DNA from: Bradyrhizobium niftali
GTDB taxonomy: Bacteria > Pseudomonadota > Alphaproteobacteria > Rhizobiales > Xanthobacteraceae
NCBI RefSeq assembly: GCF_004571025.1
Contig: NZ_SPQT01000003.1
Coordinates: 248,001 to 312,000, forward strand
Length of the DNA: 64,000 nt
Direction of reading: 5' to 3'
Part shown: positions 27,617-35,967 of the stretch, piece by piece
How positions within the stretch are numbered: position 1 is the stretch's first letter
Layout of the letters: each line of letters begins with the position of its first letter
The notes under the pieces: model-generated
Database searches by the model: none
What the model saw: only the letters and a program-made list of their open reading frames with translations
Told to the model about the DNA's origin: nothing
Translations under genes and position numbers: made by a program

Positions 27617-29395
27617 CTACGTTCCTTCAATAGCCGCTAGCGATCGATCCCTGTCGCCAACACAGGCCGCAACGATCGCCTCGTGCAATTCCTCGCCGGA
27701 AATCGGCTTGTGCAGGATGCGATAGCCGCCGGCGGTCGCTTCCCGGATGCGCGAAGGCGAGGTATCGCCGGTCACGATAACGGCGGGGACCGGGCGGCCG
27801 AGATGGGCGCAAAGAGCCTGGATCGCATCCAGGCCCGTGGCGCTGTCCTCGAGGCGATAGTCGGCGATGATGAGATCGACCGGTGCATCGCCCACCGCCA
27901 TCGCCTCGGCATGGATTCGCTGCACCTCGGCGGCGGACTGACCGGCATATACCCGATGCCCCTGCAGCGTGAGCAATTGCACCATGGTCTCGCGAACATC
28001 CCTCTCGTCTTCGACGACCATGATGCTGACGGCGATGCCCGTGAGTGAGCCTTTCGCATCCGGCAACGGAGCCGGCATCGCGCTGGCTATCGGAGCGGTC
28101 ACGGAGAACATCGAACCGCTCCCGGTGACGGAGACCAGCTTCAGCGGATGTTCCAGCAGTAGAGCGGTGCGGCGAACGATGGCGAGGCCGAGGCCAAGGC
28201 CTTGCGTGCGGTCTCTCGCCGGGTTCTGCAACTGCACGAATTCCTCGAAGACCATTGCCTGCTGATCTGCAGGGATGCCCGGGCCGGTGTCCCAGACCTG
28301 GATTTCCACCGAAGCGCCGCGCCTGCGGCAGCCAAGCAGAACGCCACCGGATCTCGTGTATCGAAAGGCGTTCGACAGCAGATTGCCCAGGACCCGTTTC
28401 AACATCATGGGATCGCTGTCCACCTGCAGACTGCTTTCGACGACACGCCAGTCAAGGCCACGATCATTCGCCGTCGGCGCGAATTCGTTGCTGAGCTGGT
28501 TGAAAAGTTGAGACAGATTCACCGTCTCCCTCTCAACAGTGACGACGCCGGCATCGAGCCGGGAGATGTCGAGCAGTCCATTCAGAAGGGCGCTAAGGTT
28601 GCCGACAATGGATTTTGCCTTGCCGGCCAGATCGCGTGCATCGCCGGACTGGACAGCGCCGCGCTGACCCAGCGCCGCGAGCGTGGCAATCAGCAGACTC
28701 AAGGCATGGATCGGCTGGCGCAGGTCATGACTGGCGGCCGCGAGGAAACGTGTTTTCGCCCGGTCCGCGGCTTGTGCGCGGTCGCGTTCTTCCTGGAGGT
28801 GGCTAACCAGCTCGACATTTTCCAGGCGCAACCTGATACTCTCATGCAGCATGCGGTACGTCGTACGGCAGTAATAGAGATTGATGGTCAAGAGCCCGCC
28901 AAGCAGGGCGAGATAGGCGCCGGAGACATCGCCGCCATTTGTGATCGAGCGTATCGTGAACGGCAGCATCGTTGCGATGATCGAGCCGACGAGAGCAGGC
29001 GGAAAGGCCGAGAGCGATGGAACGGTGCCGCAGATCAGACCGGTCAAGACAACGGCAGTGAATGAAAAAAGAATCGGCTCTTCAGGACGGAAGCCAACCC
29101 AGCCGAGCATTCCCCACAGCATGCCTGACACGCAGGAAAACGCAGCCGCAAGCCAGGCCCATCGCAACACCGCGGCTGGCTCCCAAACCCGCTTGAAGAA
29201 CTGGCGAGCCGCCAGGACGCGCATGGCGGTGAGCAGATACACCGCGCCGAGCCATCCGATCAACCAGCTCGCAGGTACGGCGCTCCTCAGGACGGACGCG
29301 GCCGCCAGGGAGATCAGGATGTTGGAAACCACCACCCCATAGGAATTGCGATACAAAAGCTCGACCAGCGCCGCACGTATTTTGTCTTCTTGCAT
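27617..29395 (-). CDS. Hybrid sensor histidine kinase with C-terminal receiver
   Basis: A 592-residue kinase. Five to six membrane segments fill about residues 20-185, then a coiled linker. The His domain carries FLAAASHDLRQPIHALSLL, the ATP-binding domain VLGNLLSNAFRYTRSGG, DTGPGIPADQQ and GLGLGLAIVRR. A receiver ends the chain (MVVEDERDVRE, phospho-accepting Asp in IIADYRLEDS, Lys in ILHKPIS). The 'HDLRQP' box is typical of orphan hybrid kinases paired with LuxR-type regulators. It starts 56 bases after the end of the response regulator gene on the same strand and is likely its partner. Confidence 0.9.
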   Translation of the reverse strand: MQEDKIRAALVELLYRNSYGVVVSNILISLAAASVLRSAVPASWLIGWLGAVYLLTAMRVLAARQFFKRVWEPAAVLRWAWLAAAFSCVSGMLWGMLGWVGFRPEEPILFSFTAVVLTGLICGTVPSLSAFPPALVGSIIATMLPFTIRSITNGGDVSGAYLALLGGLLTINLYYCRTTYRMLHESIRLRLENVELVSHLQEERDRAQAADRAKTRFLAAASHDLRQPIHALSLLIATLAALGQRGAVQSGDARDLAGKAKSIVGNLSALLNGLLDISRLDAGVVTVERETVNLSQLFNQLSNEFAPTANDRGLDWRVVESSLQVDSDPMMLKRVLGNLLSNAFRYTRSGGVLLGCRRRGASVEIQVWDTGPGIPADQQAMVFEEFVQLQNPARDRTQGLGLGLAIVRRTALLLEHPLKLVSVTGSGSMFSVTAPIASAMPAPLPDAKGSLTGIAVSIMVVEDERDVRETMVQLLTLQGHRVYAGQSAAEVQRIHAEAMAVGDAPVDLIIADYRLEDSATGLDAIQALCAHLGRPVPAVIVTGDTSPSRIREATAGGYRILHKPISGEELHEAIVAACVGDRDRSLAAIEGT

Positions 29396-29451
29396 GAAAC
29401 CTCTCCGCGCGCCGGCTGGTGCGGCGGCCTCGTTCGCGAGTTGCCGTCGCG

Positions 29452-30114
29452 CTAGCCCGCTGGAAGGCCGAGACGAACCGCGTAGGCGGTCAACTCAGCG
29501 CCATTGTGCAGATCAAGCTTCCGCATGAGATTCTCCCGATGTTTACGGGCGGTGAGCGGACTGATGCCGAGACGGCTGGCGATGTCGCGGTTGGTGGCGC
29601 CGTGAGGGATCATCGCCAGGATTTGCCGCTCACGCCTTGTAAGCGCGACCGGAGATACGATCGCCGCCGTGGGCTCCGGGATTTCGTTCGGGCCGTCACG
29701 CTGGTCCACCGCAAAGCGAACCTCCTCCGCGACATAGGCGTTGCCTTTTTTGATGGCATCGATCGCAGCGATGAGTTCGGATGGATCGCCGCTCTTGGTC
29801 AAATAGCCATTCGCGCCCGCGGAAAGGGCTGCCCGAACGGAACGTGGCTCAATATTTGCGGTAAGGACCAGAACCCGCAGCTTCGGCCATGCGGCTCTCA
29901 GGTTAGTTATGAACTGAAATCCGCCCACACCCGGCATGCCGAGATCGAGTATCAGAAGATCGGCGGAGCTTTCGTTCAGCAGGCGGTGGACAGCTTCAGC
30001 GTCCGCCGCTTCTCCACTGACGGTAATTTCGTCCAAGGTCGACAGAAGCTGCTTCAGGCCTTCCCGCATGATGGCGTGATCGTCTGCAATGATCGTCCTC
30101 ACCAGTCCACACAT
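29452..30114 (-). CDS. LuxR/NarL-type response regulator
   Basis: About 220 residues. The receiver has the acidic pair in IIADDHAIMREGL, the phospho-acceptor in LLILDLGMPG, and Thr and Lys in VLVLTANIE and YLTKSGDP, so it looks fully functional. The helix-turn-helix is ALTRRERQILAMIPHGATNRDIA...GISPLTARKHRENLMRKL. The start could be ATG 30114 or GTG 30102. The gene is divergent from peptide D, and the third copy of the shared palindrome lies between them about 95 bases upstream. It is therefore the natural candidate to bind that site and regulate itself and the peptides. Confidence 0.88.
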   Translation of the reverse strand: MCGLVRTIIADDHAIMREGLKQLLSTLDEITVSGEAADAEAVHRLLNESSADLLILDLGMPGVGGFQFITNLRAAWPKLRVLVLTANIEPRSVRAALSAGANGYLTKSGDPSELIAAIDAIKKGNAYVAEEVRFAVDQRDGPNEIPEPTAAIVSPVALTRRERQILAMIPHGATNRDIASRLGISPLTARKHRENLMRKLDLHNGAELTAYAVRLGLPAG

Positions 30115-30203
30115 GTATCGCCCCGCCGACAATGGTGTTGAGATATCACGAAATTCCAAACAAGAATCTGGACCCACAATTCTATTTGCCAGATGACTTT
30201 AAT

Positions 30204-30226
30204 ACGAAATACGCCACCTGCCGTAT
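30204..30226 (+). promoter_or_regulatory. Shared palindromic operator, copy 3 (variant)
   Basis: ATACGCCACCTGCCGTAT (30209-30226) is the reverse-orientation counterpart of copies 1 and 2. Counting from the palindrome it differs at two positions, and it is preceded by ACGA as in the others. It lies 100 bases upstream of peptide D and 95 bases upstream of the divergent response regulator gene. Confidence 0.55.
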
Positions 30227-30325
30227 TTTTTACATAGGGTCGCTCCGGTAACCTTGCCGCGGTGGCTCGCCTTACGGTTGTAACGCGAGTCTAACCGATC
30301 AGCATTGATGAAAGGGAGATTGAAT

Positions 30326-30499
30326 ATGACCGATAGACAAGACACGAATTCGAAAGCGCAGGCGGAATCTCTCGATAACGCCAAGGAGGCCGCTCAGAAC
30401 AAGGCGTCCCAAATCTCGACGTCTGAAAAGGACGCGCTCAGCGACAGCTCGCTGGACGACGTGTCCGGCGGTCGCATGCGTTCCGACAACCGGTGGTGA
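30326..30499 (+). CDS. RiPP-like precursor peptide D (double-glycine leader)
   Basis: A 57-residue peptide with leader MTDRQDTNSKAQAESLDNAK... ending SEKDALSDSSLDDVSGG and a short charged core RMRSDNRW. AAAGGGAGA lies 7 bases upstream of the ATG at 30326. The leader matches those of peptides A-C, which are 14 kb away on the other strand, but the core shares only the tryptophan. It sits at the far edge of the two-component genes and shares their promoter region. Confidence 0.75.
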   Translation: MTDRQDTNSKAQAESLDNAKEAAQNKASQISTSEKDALSDSSLDDVSGGRMRSDNRW

Positions 30500-30619
30500 C
30501 TTCCGGGTATGGTGCCAGGTTTTGATCTGTCAATCGGCTTCCAAATTTGACGGGGGGCAATATTGCAGGCCGAATGACAACCCCGTGATGGGATCGCCGT
30601 AGCCGTCAAGCGACCCTAC

Positions 30620-31100
30620 CCCCACGGGCCGCAGCGCCTTGCGCTCTCGTGATCATCGCCAGGACCGACGCCGCCGCAAGCGAGGGCCTCGACGGCGCGG
30701 TCGCCCGCGCAAAGCTGTATATCGAGGCCGGTGCCGATGCGATCTTTCCCGAGGCGCTCAACACGGCCGACATGTTCCGCGCCTTTGCCGCGCGCATGCT
30801 CGGCGTGCCGTTGCTCGCTAATATGACGGAGTTCGGTAAGACGCCATTCTTCACGACCGCAGAGTTCGAAACGATGGGCTATGCAATGGTGATCTGCCCG
30901 GTGTCGTCGCTAGGAATGGCAAACAAGGCCCAGGCAGAGCTCTACGCAGCGATTGCGCACGACGGCGGAACCACAAGATCGTCGAGCGGATGCAGACACG
31001 AGCGGAGCTCTACCCAACGATCGGCCTGCATGACTACGAAGCCTTGGATTCGTCGATCGTTCAAACGATCGTTCCGGCGGGCATGCCTCAGCGTAAGTGA
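30620..31100 (+). pseudogene. Methylisocitrate lyase-like gene, 5'-truncated and frameshifted
   Basis: The readable part starts VIIARTDAAASEGLDGAVAR and continues with AGADAIFPEALNTADMFR and LLANMTEFGKTPFFT, matching the middle of PrpB/isocitrate lyase-family enzymes. The N-terminal third is missing. At about 30965-30972 a one-base loss shifts the frame, after which the normal tail (RMQTRAELY, GLHDYEALDSSIVQ) continues in another frame to a TGA at 31098-31100. The catalytic KKCGH loop region is gone, so it is non-functional. Confidence 0.8.
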
Positions 31101-31141
31101 ACCCGACGAGGCACGCGCACGCTGCACATAACGACATTTTC

Positions 31142-31303
31142 TTTGACCTCTCGGTGCACACATCGTGCACACGCCCCCTTTCTAACCGGTTGAAAAACTT
31201 GAGATCTCGCTCCAATCCATCACGGGCAAGTTTGAGCTAGCTCCGGCAATCGATGTCCGATTGGAGCCAATCAAAAAAAGTTCGTCCACTCCCCTGCCCC
31301 ACC
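31142..31303 (+). repeat. Direct repeat bracketing the catabolic cassette, left copy (contains att-like repeat copy 2)
   Basis: About 162 bases similar to 41715-41877. Well-conserved blocks are the paired GTGCACAC sites (31154-31161, 31165-31172), CGCTCCAATCCATCA, GGGCAAGTTT, GCTAGCTCC and GTCCGATTGGAGCC. The first 32 bases also match 9556-9587 with two mismatches. Everything between the two long copies is the opine-oxidase-like cassette. Confidence 0.7.
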
Positions 31304-31664
31304 GTACGTTCAAATCGTGGAGCTGCCGTCGCTTCGACCGCAAGCGGCTTGGACTTTGCGTGCCGTGCGAGATCCGTCCTACGGTTTGCGTGGACAAGCA
31401 GTGGGGCGGAAGGGGTGTCTGTCAACACTTGTTGAGATTGCTCGCGCTTTCCGTCCTCGCCTCGCACAGACTACAGTCCTAGCTACGGTGTGTTGGCAGC
31501 TTCATTGCGATGGTTCGCTGCGAGCTCGCGCAGCCGCCGGCCTCAGTCGGCACCCCGCTCTCCCTGCCAGATCCAGGCAGATGCGCTCGAACCTCTTGAG
31601 CTCGTCGATGTCGTACTGATCACCTCGCATGCGGCCGATCAGACTCCGCGCCGCGCGGGCGATC
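31304..31664. other. Intergenic stretch with no supported gene
   Basis: About 360 bases between the direct repeat and the end of the IclR gene. Only short overlapping frames without family features are seen. Confidence 0.5.
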
Positions 31665-32483
31665 TCAATACGAGCCGACCTGTTGCCCCGGCCTGCGCAA
31701 GGCTGCGTCAAACGGGTTAATCTTCGGCGCAAGCGCCTCTGCCTCGCGCCGGAGCACCTGGACCACAGTCGGCAAGCGCTCGGCATTGAGCCGCTCGACC
31801 GTGGTGCCGATGCTGATTGCGGCGAGCGGTCGCCGCTCGCGATCGAGAATGGGCACGGCAACCCCAGCCATGTCCGGTAGAAGCCCCGAGCCGCGCGCAG
31901 CAAAGCCGCTTTCCCGCACCCGCTCGATTTCATTACGGAAGAACACTTCGTCGAACAGGCCGAAATGAAGAAGCCGCGGCAGGTTGAAGCGGATCACCTC
32001 TTCACGTTCCGATTCCGGCAAGTGGGCGAGGATTGCCATGCTGCCTTGGCCGACGCCAAGGATTACCTTGCCGCCGATGTCGTTGGTGAAGGAGCGGATC
32101 GACACCGGCCCCTCGCAGCGGTCGAGACAGACCGCATCGAATCCGCTGCGTACCAGCAGGAACACGGTGTCGCCTAACGCCGCGGACAACCGCAACAGCA
32201 CAGGTCGGCAAATGTCGCGCAGGTTGCTCGGATTCCCCGCTCGGGCCGCAAGCGAAAAGAACTCGATACTCAGCCGGTAGTACTTGCTGCGCGCATCCTG
32301 CTCCACCATGCCTTCATCGATCAGCATGCGCAGCAACCTGTGCGCCGAAGCCGGGGTCACGCCGGCCGTCGCGGCCGCATTCGTCAGCCGCATCCCCTCG
32401 CCGCCGCTCGCGGCCAGCGTACGCAGCAAGGCTACCGCGCGCGGCAGGCTTCCCGAAGGCCTTCCGTCGGAAACATCATCCAT
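31665..32483 (-). CDS. IclR-family transcriptional regulator
   Basis: A 272-residue regulator. The winged helix-turn-helix has LPRAVALLRTLAASGGEGMRL and VTPASAHRLLRMLIDEGMV, and the effector domain shows GVGQGSMAILAHLPESER, RESGFAARGSGLLPDMAGV and VPILDRERRPLAAISIG, the usual IclR ligand-domain segments. I choose ATG 32483, with AAGGAG 12 bases upstream, over 32519, which has no ribosome-binding site. It is divergent from the transport and oxidase operon and most probably controls it in response to the substrate. Confidence 0.88.
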   Translation of the reverse strand: MDDVSDGRPSGSLPRAVALLRTLAASGGEGMRLTNAAATAGVTPASAHRLLRMLIDEGMVEQDARSKYYRLSIEFFSLAARAGNPSNLRDICRPVLLRLSAALGDTVFLLVRSGFDAVCLDRCEGPVSIRSFTNDIGGKVILGVGQGSMAILAHLPESEREEVIRFNLPRLLHFGLFDEVFFRNEIERVRESGFAARGSGLLPDMAGVAVPILDRERRPLAAISIGTTVERLNAERLPTVVQVLRREAEALAPKINPFDAALRRPGQQVGSY

Positions 32484-32635
32484 CAGATGAAAATACTCCT
32501 TGAAAGACGGCGCCATCATTACATATAGCGGAAAAACGGCAGCTCGCGTTTGCGCATATTGGAATATGGCATTGACACGACGCGGAGCAAAGACCTGAAT
32601 AGCGGGTGACGTCCTCGCTCCGGCAGTCCGGCCCC

Positions 32636-33631
32636 ATGCGCGAACAGGTCTTGCGTGTCGAAGATCTCCGAGTCGAATTCCGCATTGGTGCGGAGTGGTA
32701 TCCGGCCGTCGACGGTGTGTCCTTCACGCTCGATCGCGACGAGACGTTGGCCCTCGTTGGCGAGTCCGGCTGCGGAAAGTCGGTCACAGCGCTCTCCATT
32801 ATGGGTCTCGTACCGGAGCCGTCGGGTCGCGTCTCGGCAGGCCGCATCCTCCTCGACGAAACCGATCTGCGAACGGTCGATGAGGCGAAGTTCGAACGGC
32901 TGCGCGGCGACCGCATGACGATGATCTTCCAGGAGCCGATGACGAGCCTGAACCCGGTGCTGAGCATCGGCTCGCAGGTTGCCGAGGCCCTGCGCGTGCA
33001 TCGCGGACTGTCTCGGACGGATGCGGACGCAAAGGCACTCGCCGTCCTCGAGGAGGTGAAAATTCCATCCGCCAGGCAGCGCTTCCACGACTATCCACAT
33101 CAATTCTCTGGCGGCATGCGCCAGCGCGTAATGATCGCGATGGCGCTCGCGTGCGAACCGACACTGCTACTCGCGGACGAACCGACAACCGCCCTCGACG
33201 TGACCATCCAGGCACAGGTGCTTGGGCTCTTGGCCGACCTGAAGGAACGCCACGGCATGGCCATGCTGTTCATCACGCATAATCTCGGCGTCGTCGCCCA
33301 GATCGCCGATCGCGTTGCGGTGATGTATGCGGGCCAGATTGTCGAAGAAGCGCCTGTACAGGAGATTTTCTCTAGGCCCGCCCATCCCTATACCCGTGCG
33401 CTCTTCGCGACGATTCCGCGCCTGGATCGCACTGAGCAGTCGCTCGCAGCCATTGCGGGCCGCGTGCCACCCCTCAACGATATGCCGAAAGGGTGCCGGT
33501 TCGCGCCGCGCTGCCCGTTGTGCCGCGAAGGGTGCGAGGCGCCGCAGGTTCTTTTGGCCGCGGCCCCACGGCACCTCGCGCGCTGTCACATCGCAACCAA
33601 CGCCTTCGCCAAGGAGCTTGCCCGTGCTTGA
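32636..33631 (+). CDS. Dipeptide/oligopeptide-type ABC transporter ATPase (DppD/OppD-like)
   Basis: A 331-residue ATPase with Walker A GESGCGKS, Q loop MIFQEPMTSLNP, signature FSGGMRQRVMIAMAL, Walker B LLLADEPTTALD and the oligopeptide-type C-terminal Cys cluster GCRFAPRCPLCREGC, which in this group can hold an iron-sulfur centre. It energises import together with the OppF-like protein at the other end of the operon, an unusually wide separation. ATG 32636 is preferred over a GTG at 32606, since the upstream residues are not typical. Its 3' end overlaps the SDR gene by 8 bases. Confidence 0.9.
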   Translation: MREQVLRVEDLRVEFRIGAEWYPAVDGVSFTLDRDETLALVGESGCGKSVTALSIMGLVPEPSGRVSAGRILLDETDLRTVDEAKFERLRGDRMTMIFQEPMTSLNPVLSIGSQVAEALRVHRGLSRTDADAKALAVLEEVKIPSARQRFHDYPHQFSGGMRQRVMIAMALACEPTLLLADEPTTALDVTIQAQVLGLLADLKERHGMAMLFITHNLGVVAQIADRVAVMYAGQIVEEAPVQEIFSRPAHPYTRALFATIPRLDRTEQSLAAIAGRVPPLNDMPKGCRFAPRCPLCREGCEAPQVLLAAAPRHLARCHIATNAFAKELARA

Positions 33632-34319
33632 AGCTGATGGCCGGGTCGTGATGGTCTCCGGGGCCTCGCGCGGGATCGGCCGCGCTGTGGTGGAGCGCCT
33701 GATCGCGGACGGCTATCACGTCTCGGCCGGCGTGCGCGATTCCCGCGGACTGATCGGGTCCGAGCGGCTGGTGCTGCATCGCTACGACGCGGAATCATTG
33801 CCTTCGGCGGAAGCTTGGGTTGCGGCGACGATCGAGCGTTTCGGCCGGCTCGACAGCCTCGTCAACGCTGCCGCGGTCAATCCCGAGGCGAATCTTACCG
33901 ACCCCGACGAAACGGCGCTCGACACCATGATGCTGATCAACGTCAAGGCGCCGATGCGGCTTATTCGTCTCGCGCTTCCGCATCTCGCCAAGAGCGGCGA
34001 AGGCCGCGTGATCAACGTCGCCTCGATGTCGGGCAAGCGCGTCCGCAATCCCAATGCCGGTTATGCGATGAGCAAGTTTGCGCTCCTCGCGCTCACCCAT
34101 GCCGTGCGCCAGTACGGCTGGGATCACGGCATTCGAGCGACCGCGATCTGCCCCAGCTTTGTTGCGACCGACATGACCGCGCATGTCACCAAATGGCCGC
34201 GCGAGAAAATGAGCGACCCGCGCGACATCGCCGAACTGATCGCGACGGTTCTGCGACTGCCCAACACCGCGACCATCGCCGAGCTTTTGGTCAATTGTCG
34301 GCTGGAGGACATGCTATGA
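33624..34319 (+). CDS. Short-chain dehydrogenase/reductase
   Basis: A 231-residue SDR with cofactor motif VSGASRGIGRAV, NAAAVNPEAN (NNAG-like) and the active site with Ser in INVASMSG and YAMSK (Tyr-x3-Lys). The start is GTG 33624, supported by AAGGAG 7 bases upstream inside the ATPase gene. The frame itself stays open much further 5' but that part overlaps the ATPase. It probably reduces or oxidises a keto/hydroxy intermediate of the substrate released by the neighbouring oxidase. The end overlaps the next ATG by four bases. Confidence 0.87.
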   Translation: MLEADGRVVMVSGASRGIGRAVVERLIADGYHVSAGVRDSRGLIGSERLVLHRYDAESLPSAEAWVAATIERFGRLDSLVNAAAVNPEANLTDPDETALDTMMLINVKAPMRLIRLALPHLAKSGEGRVINVASMSGKRVRNPNAGYAMSKFALLALTHAVRQYGWDHGIRATAICPSFVATDMTAHVTKWPREKMSDPRDIAELIATVLRLPNTATIAELLVNCRLEDML

Positions 34320-34600
34320 GATTGCAACGCTTGGCGGAGACGGACCGGGCCGCCGTGTCATTCGTGCTCGACGGCACACCTGTGGCAGCGCTCGAGGGCG
34401 ATAGCTTACTTACGGCCATTCTCGCGCATGATGGCTACCTGCGTGTAAGCGAATTCGGTGATGGTCTCCGCGCGGGCTTCTGCCTGATGGGAGCGTGTCA
34501 GGATTGCTGGGTGAATGTCGAAGGAGGCGGCCGCGTGCGCGCCTGCACCACGCCGCTAACCGGAGGCATGCGCGTGTCGCGCAGGATTGTGCAGCCATGA
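34316..34600 (+). CDS. [2Fe-2S] small subunit of opine-oxidase-like complex
   Basis: A 94-residue ferredoxin-like protein (Fer2_4 type). Cysteines follow the pattern C-x4-C-x2-C and a later C in 'GFCLMGACQDCWVNV' and RVRACTTP. This is the gamma-type subunit found in opine oxidases, hydroxyproline dehydrogenase (LhpBEF) and HcnABC. Start and stop overlap the flanking genes by ATGA, so three subunits are translated in series (34316, 34597, 35964). Confidence 0.87.
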   Translation: MRLQRLAETDRAAVSFVLDGTPVAALEGDSLLTAILAHDGYLRVSEFGDGLRAGFCLMGACQDCWVNVEGGGRVRACTTPLTGGMRVSRRIVQP

Positions 34601-35967
34601 GCATCCTCATCATCGGCGCCGGTCCGGCCGGCACGCGTGCAGCCGAGGTCCTTGTCAGCGCAGGCCTGCGCCCCATCGTGATCGACGAAGCGCCGGAGAA
34701 CGGTGGCCGCATCTATCAACGGCAGCCTGCCGGATTCCGCCGCGACCCGCGCACTCTCTACGGCTTCGAGGCCGCAAAGGCGCGGGCCATCCACGATGTC
34801 TTCGACCAGTTACGCCCCTCAATCGACTTCCGCCCACGGACGCTTGCATGGAATTTGCGACAAGGGGTGATCGACACGATCTGCGACGGCAAGGCGAGCG
34901 CGGTACCCTTTGCGCAGACAATCCTTTGCACCGGCGCGATGGATCGGGCTGTCCCGCTGCCGGGCTGGACATTGCCGGGGGTCTTCACGCTGGGCGGATC
35001 GCAGATTGCCTTGAAGGCGCAGGGCTGCGCCATCGGTGCCAAGGTTGCCTTTCTCGGAACGGGTCCCCTGCTCTATCTCGTTGCCTACCAATATGCCCGC
35101 GCCGGCGCGCAGGTTACGGCCGTGCTCGACACGACGCCGTTCGCCGTGAAGGCGGCACAGGCGTTCGGGCTGATGCGAGGCGGCGCAACCTTCGCCAAAG
35201 GGCTATATTACATCGCCTGGCTTCGCGCGCGCGGCATCCGGATAGCCGAGGGCGTCACCCCGCTGGCGATCGAGGGCAGCGACCGGGTCGAATTGGTGAG
35301 CTGGCGTGACGCACGCGGCACCAACCACGAGGCGGCAGTTGATGCCGTGGCAATCGGCTTCGGGCTCAAGCCGGAGGCACAGCTCGCCGATCTCGCAGGC
35401 GTGCCATTCGACTTCGACCCCGTGCAGCACAATTGGGTGCCGCGCAAAGATCCTAGCGGGCGAACATCCGTCGGAGGCGTGTTCCTCGCCGGCGACGGCG
35501 GTGGGATTCGCGGTGCCGATCTCGCCGAGGCGGCTGGCGCACGCGCTGCCTGGGCCGTGCTTGCGGCGCGTGGCCTGGCGGCCGATGCGCGTGCGGTCGC
35601 ACGCCTCGACGCAACTCTGGCAGCCGGCGCCAGCTTCCGCGCCGCATTGGAGCGGGCATTTCCGTTCCCGGCAAAGCTCGCCGCAGACATGGCCGACGAG
35701 ACGATCCTTTGCCGGTGCGAGGTGATCACGGCGGGCGAGTTGCGCGCGGCCGCGAACGAGGCCTTGGCGACGCTTTCGCCGTCGGAGGTAAATCGTGCCA
35801 AAGCCCTGACCCGTGTCGGCATGGGACGGTGCCAGGGTCGCGTCTGCGGCGCAGCCGCCGCCGAGGTGCTAGCGGCCGCTCTCTCGTGCCCGGCTGAACA
35901 AGTCGGCCGTTTGCGCGGACAACCGCCCGTCAAGCCGATCCCCATCCTTCCCGCGGAGGCCGCATGA
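34597..35967 (+). CDS. FAD/NAD-binding subunit of opine-oxidase-like complex (OoxA/LhpE/HcnB type)
   Basis: A 456-residue flavoprotein. The N-terminal dinucleotide motif is IIGAGPAGTRAAEVL, with a second, GSQIALKAQG...VAFLGTGPLLY, mid-chain. The FAD-binding end VFLAGDGGGIRGADLA is near residue 310. The last 80 residues form a BFD-like [2Fe-2S] domain with ETILCRCEV and VGMGRCQGRVCG. This domain order is diagnostic for the alpha subunit of opine oxidases and of amine dehydrogenases such as hydroxyproline dehydrogenase. It shuttles electrons between the second flavin subunit and the ferredoxin-like subunit. Confidence 0.88.
   Translation: MSILIIGAGPAGTRAAEVLVSAGLRPIVIDEAPENGGRIYQRQPAGFRRDPRTLYGFEAAKARAIHDVFDQLRPSIDFRPRTLAWNLRQGVIDTICDGKASAVPFAQTILCTGAMDRAVPLPGWTLPGVFTLGGSQIALKAQGCAIGAKVAFLGTGPLLYLVAYQYARAGAQVTAVLDTTPFAVKAAQAFGLMRGGATFAKGLYYIAWLRARGIRIAEGVTPLAIEGSDRVELVSWRDARGTNHEAAVDAVAIGFGLKPEAQLADLAGVPFDFDPVQHNWVPRKDPSGRTSVGGVFLAGDGGGIRGADLAEAAGARAAWAVLAARGLAADARAVARLDATLAAGASFRAALERAFPFPAKLAADMADETILCRCEVITAGELRAAANEALATLSPSEVNRAKALTRVGMGRCQGRVCGAAAAEVLAAALSCPAEQVGRLRGQPPVKPIPILPAEAA

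Noticed and set aside
30520..30600. Possible insertion-sequence end (segment with CCAAATTTGACGGGGGG)
   Set aside because: Reminded me of IS terminal sequences, but no inverted partner, target duplication or transposase frame was found nearby.
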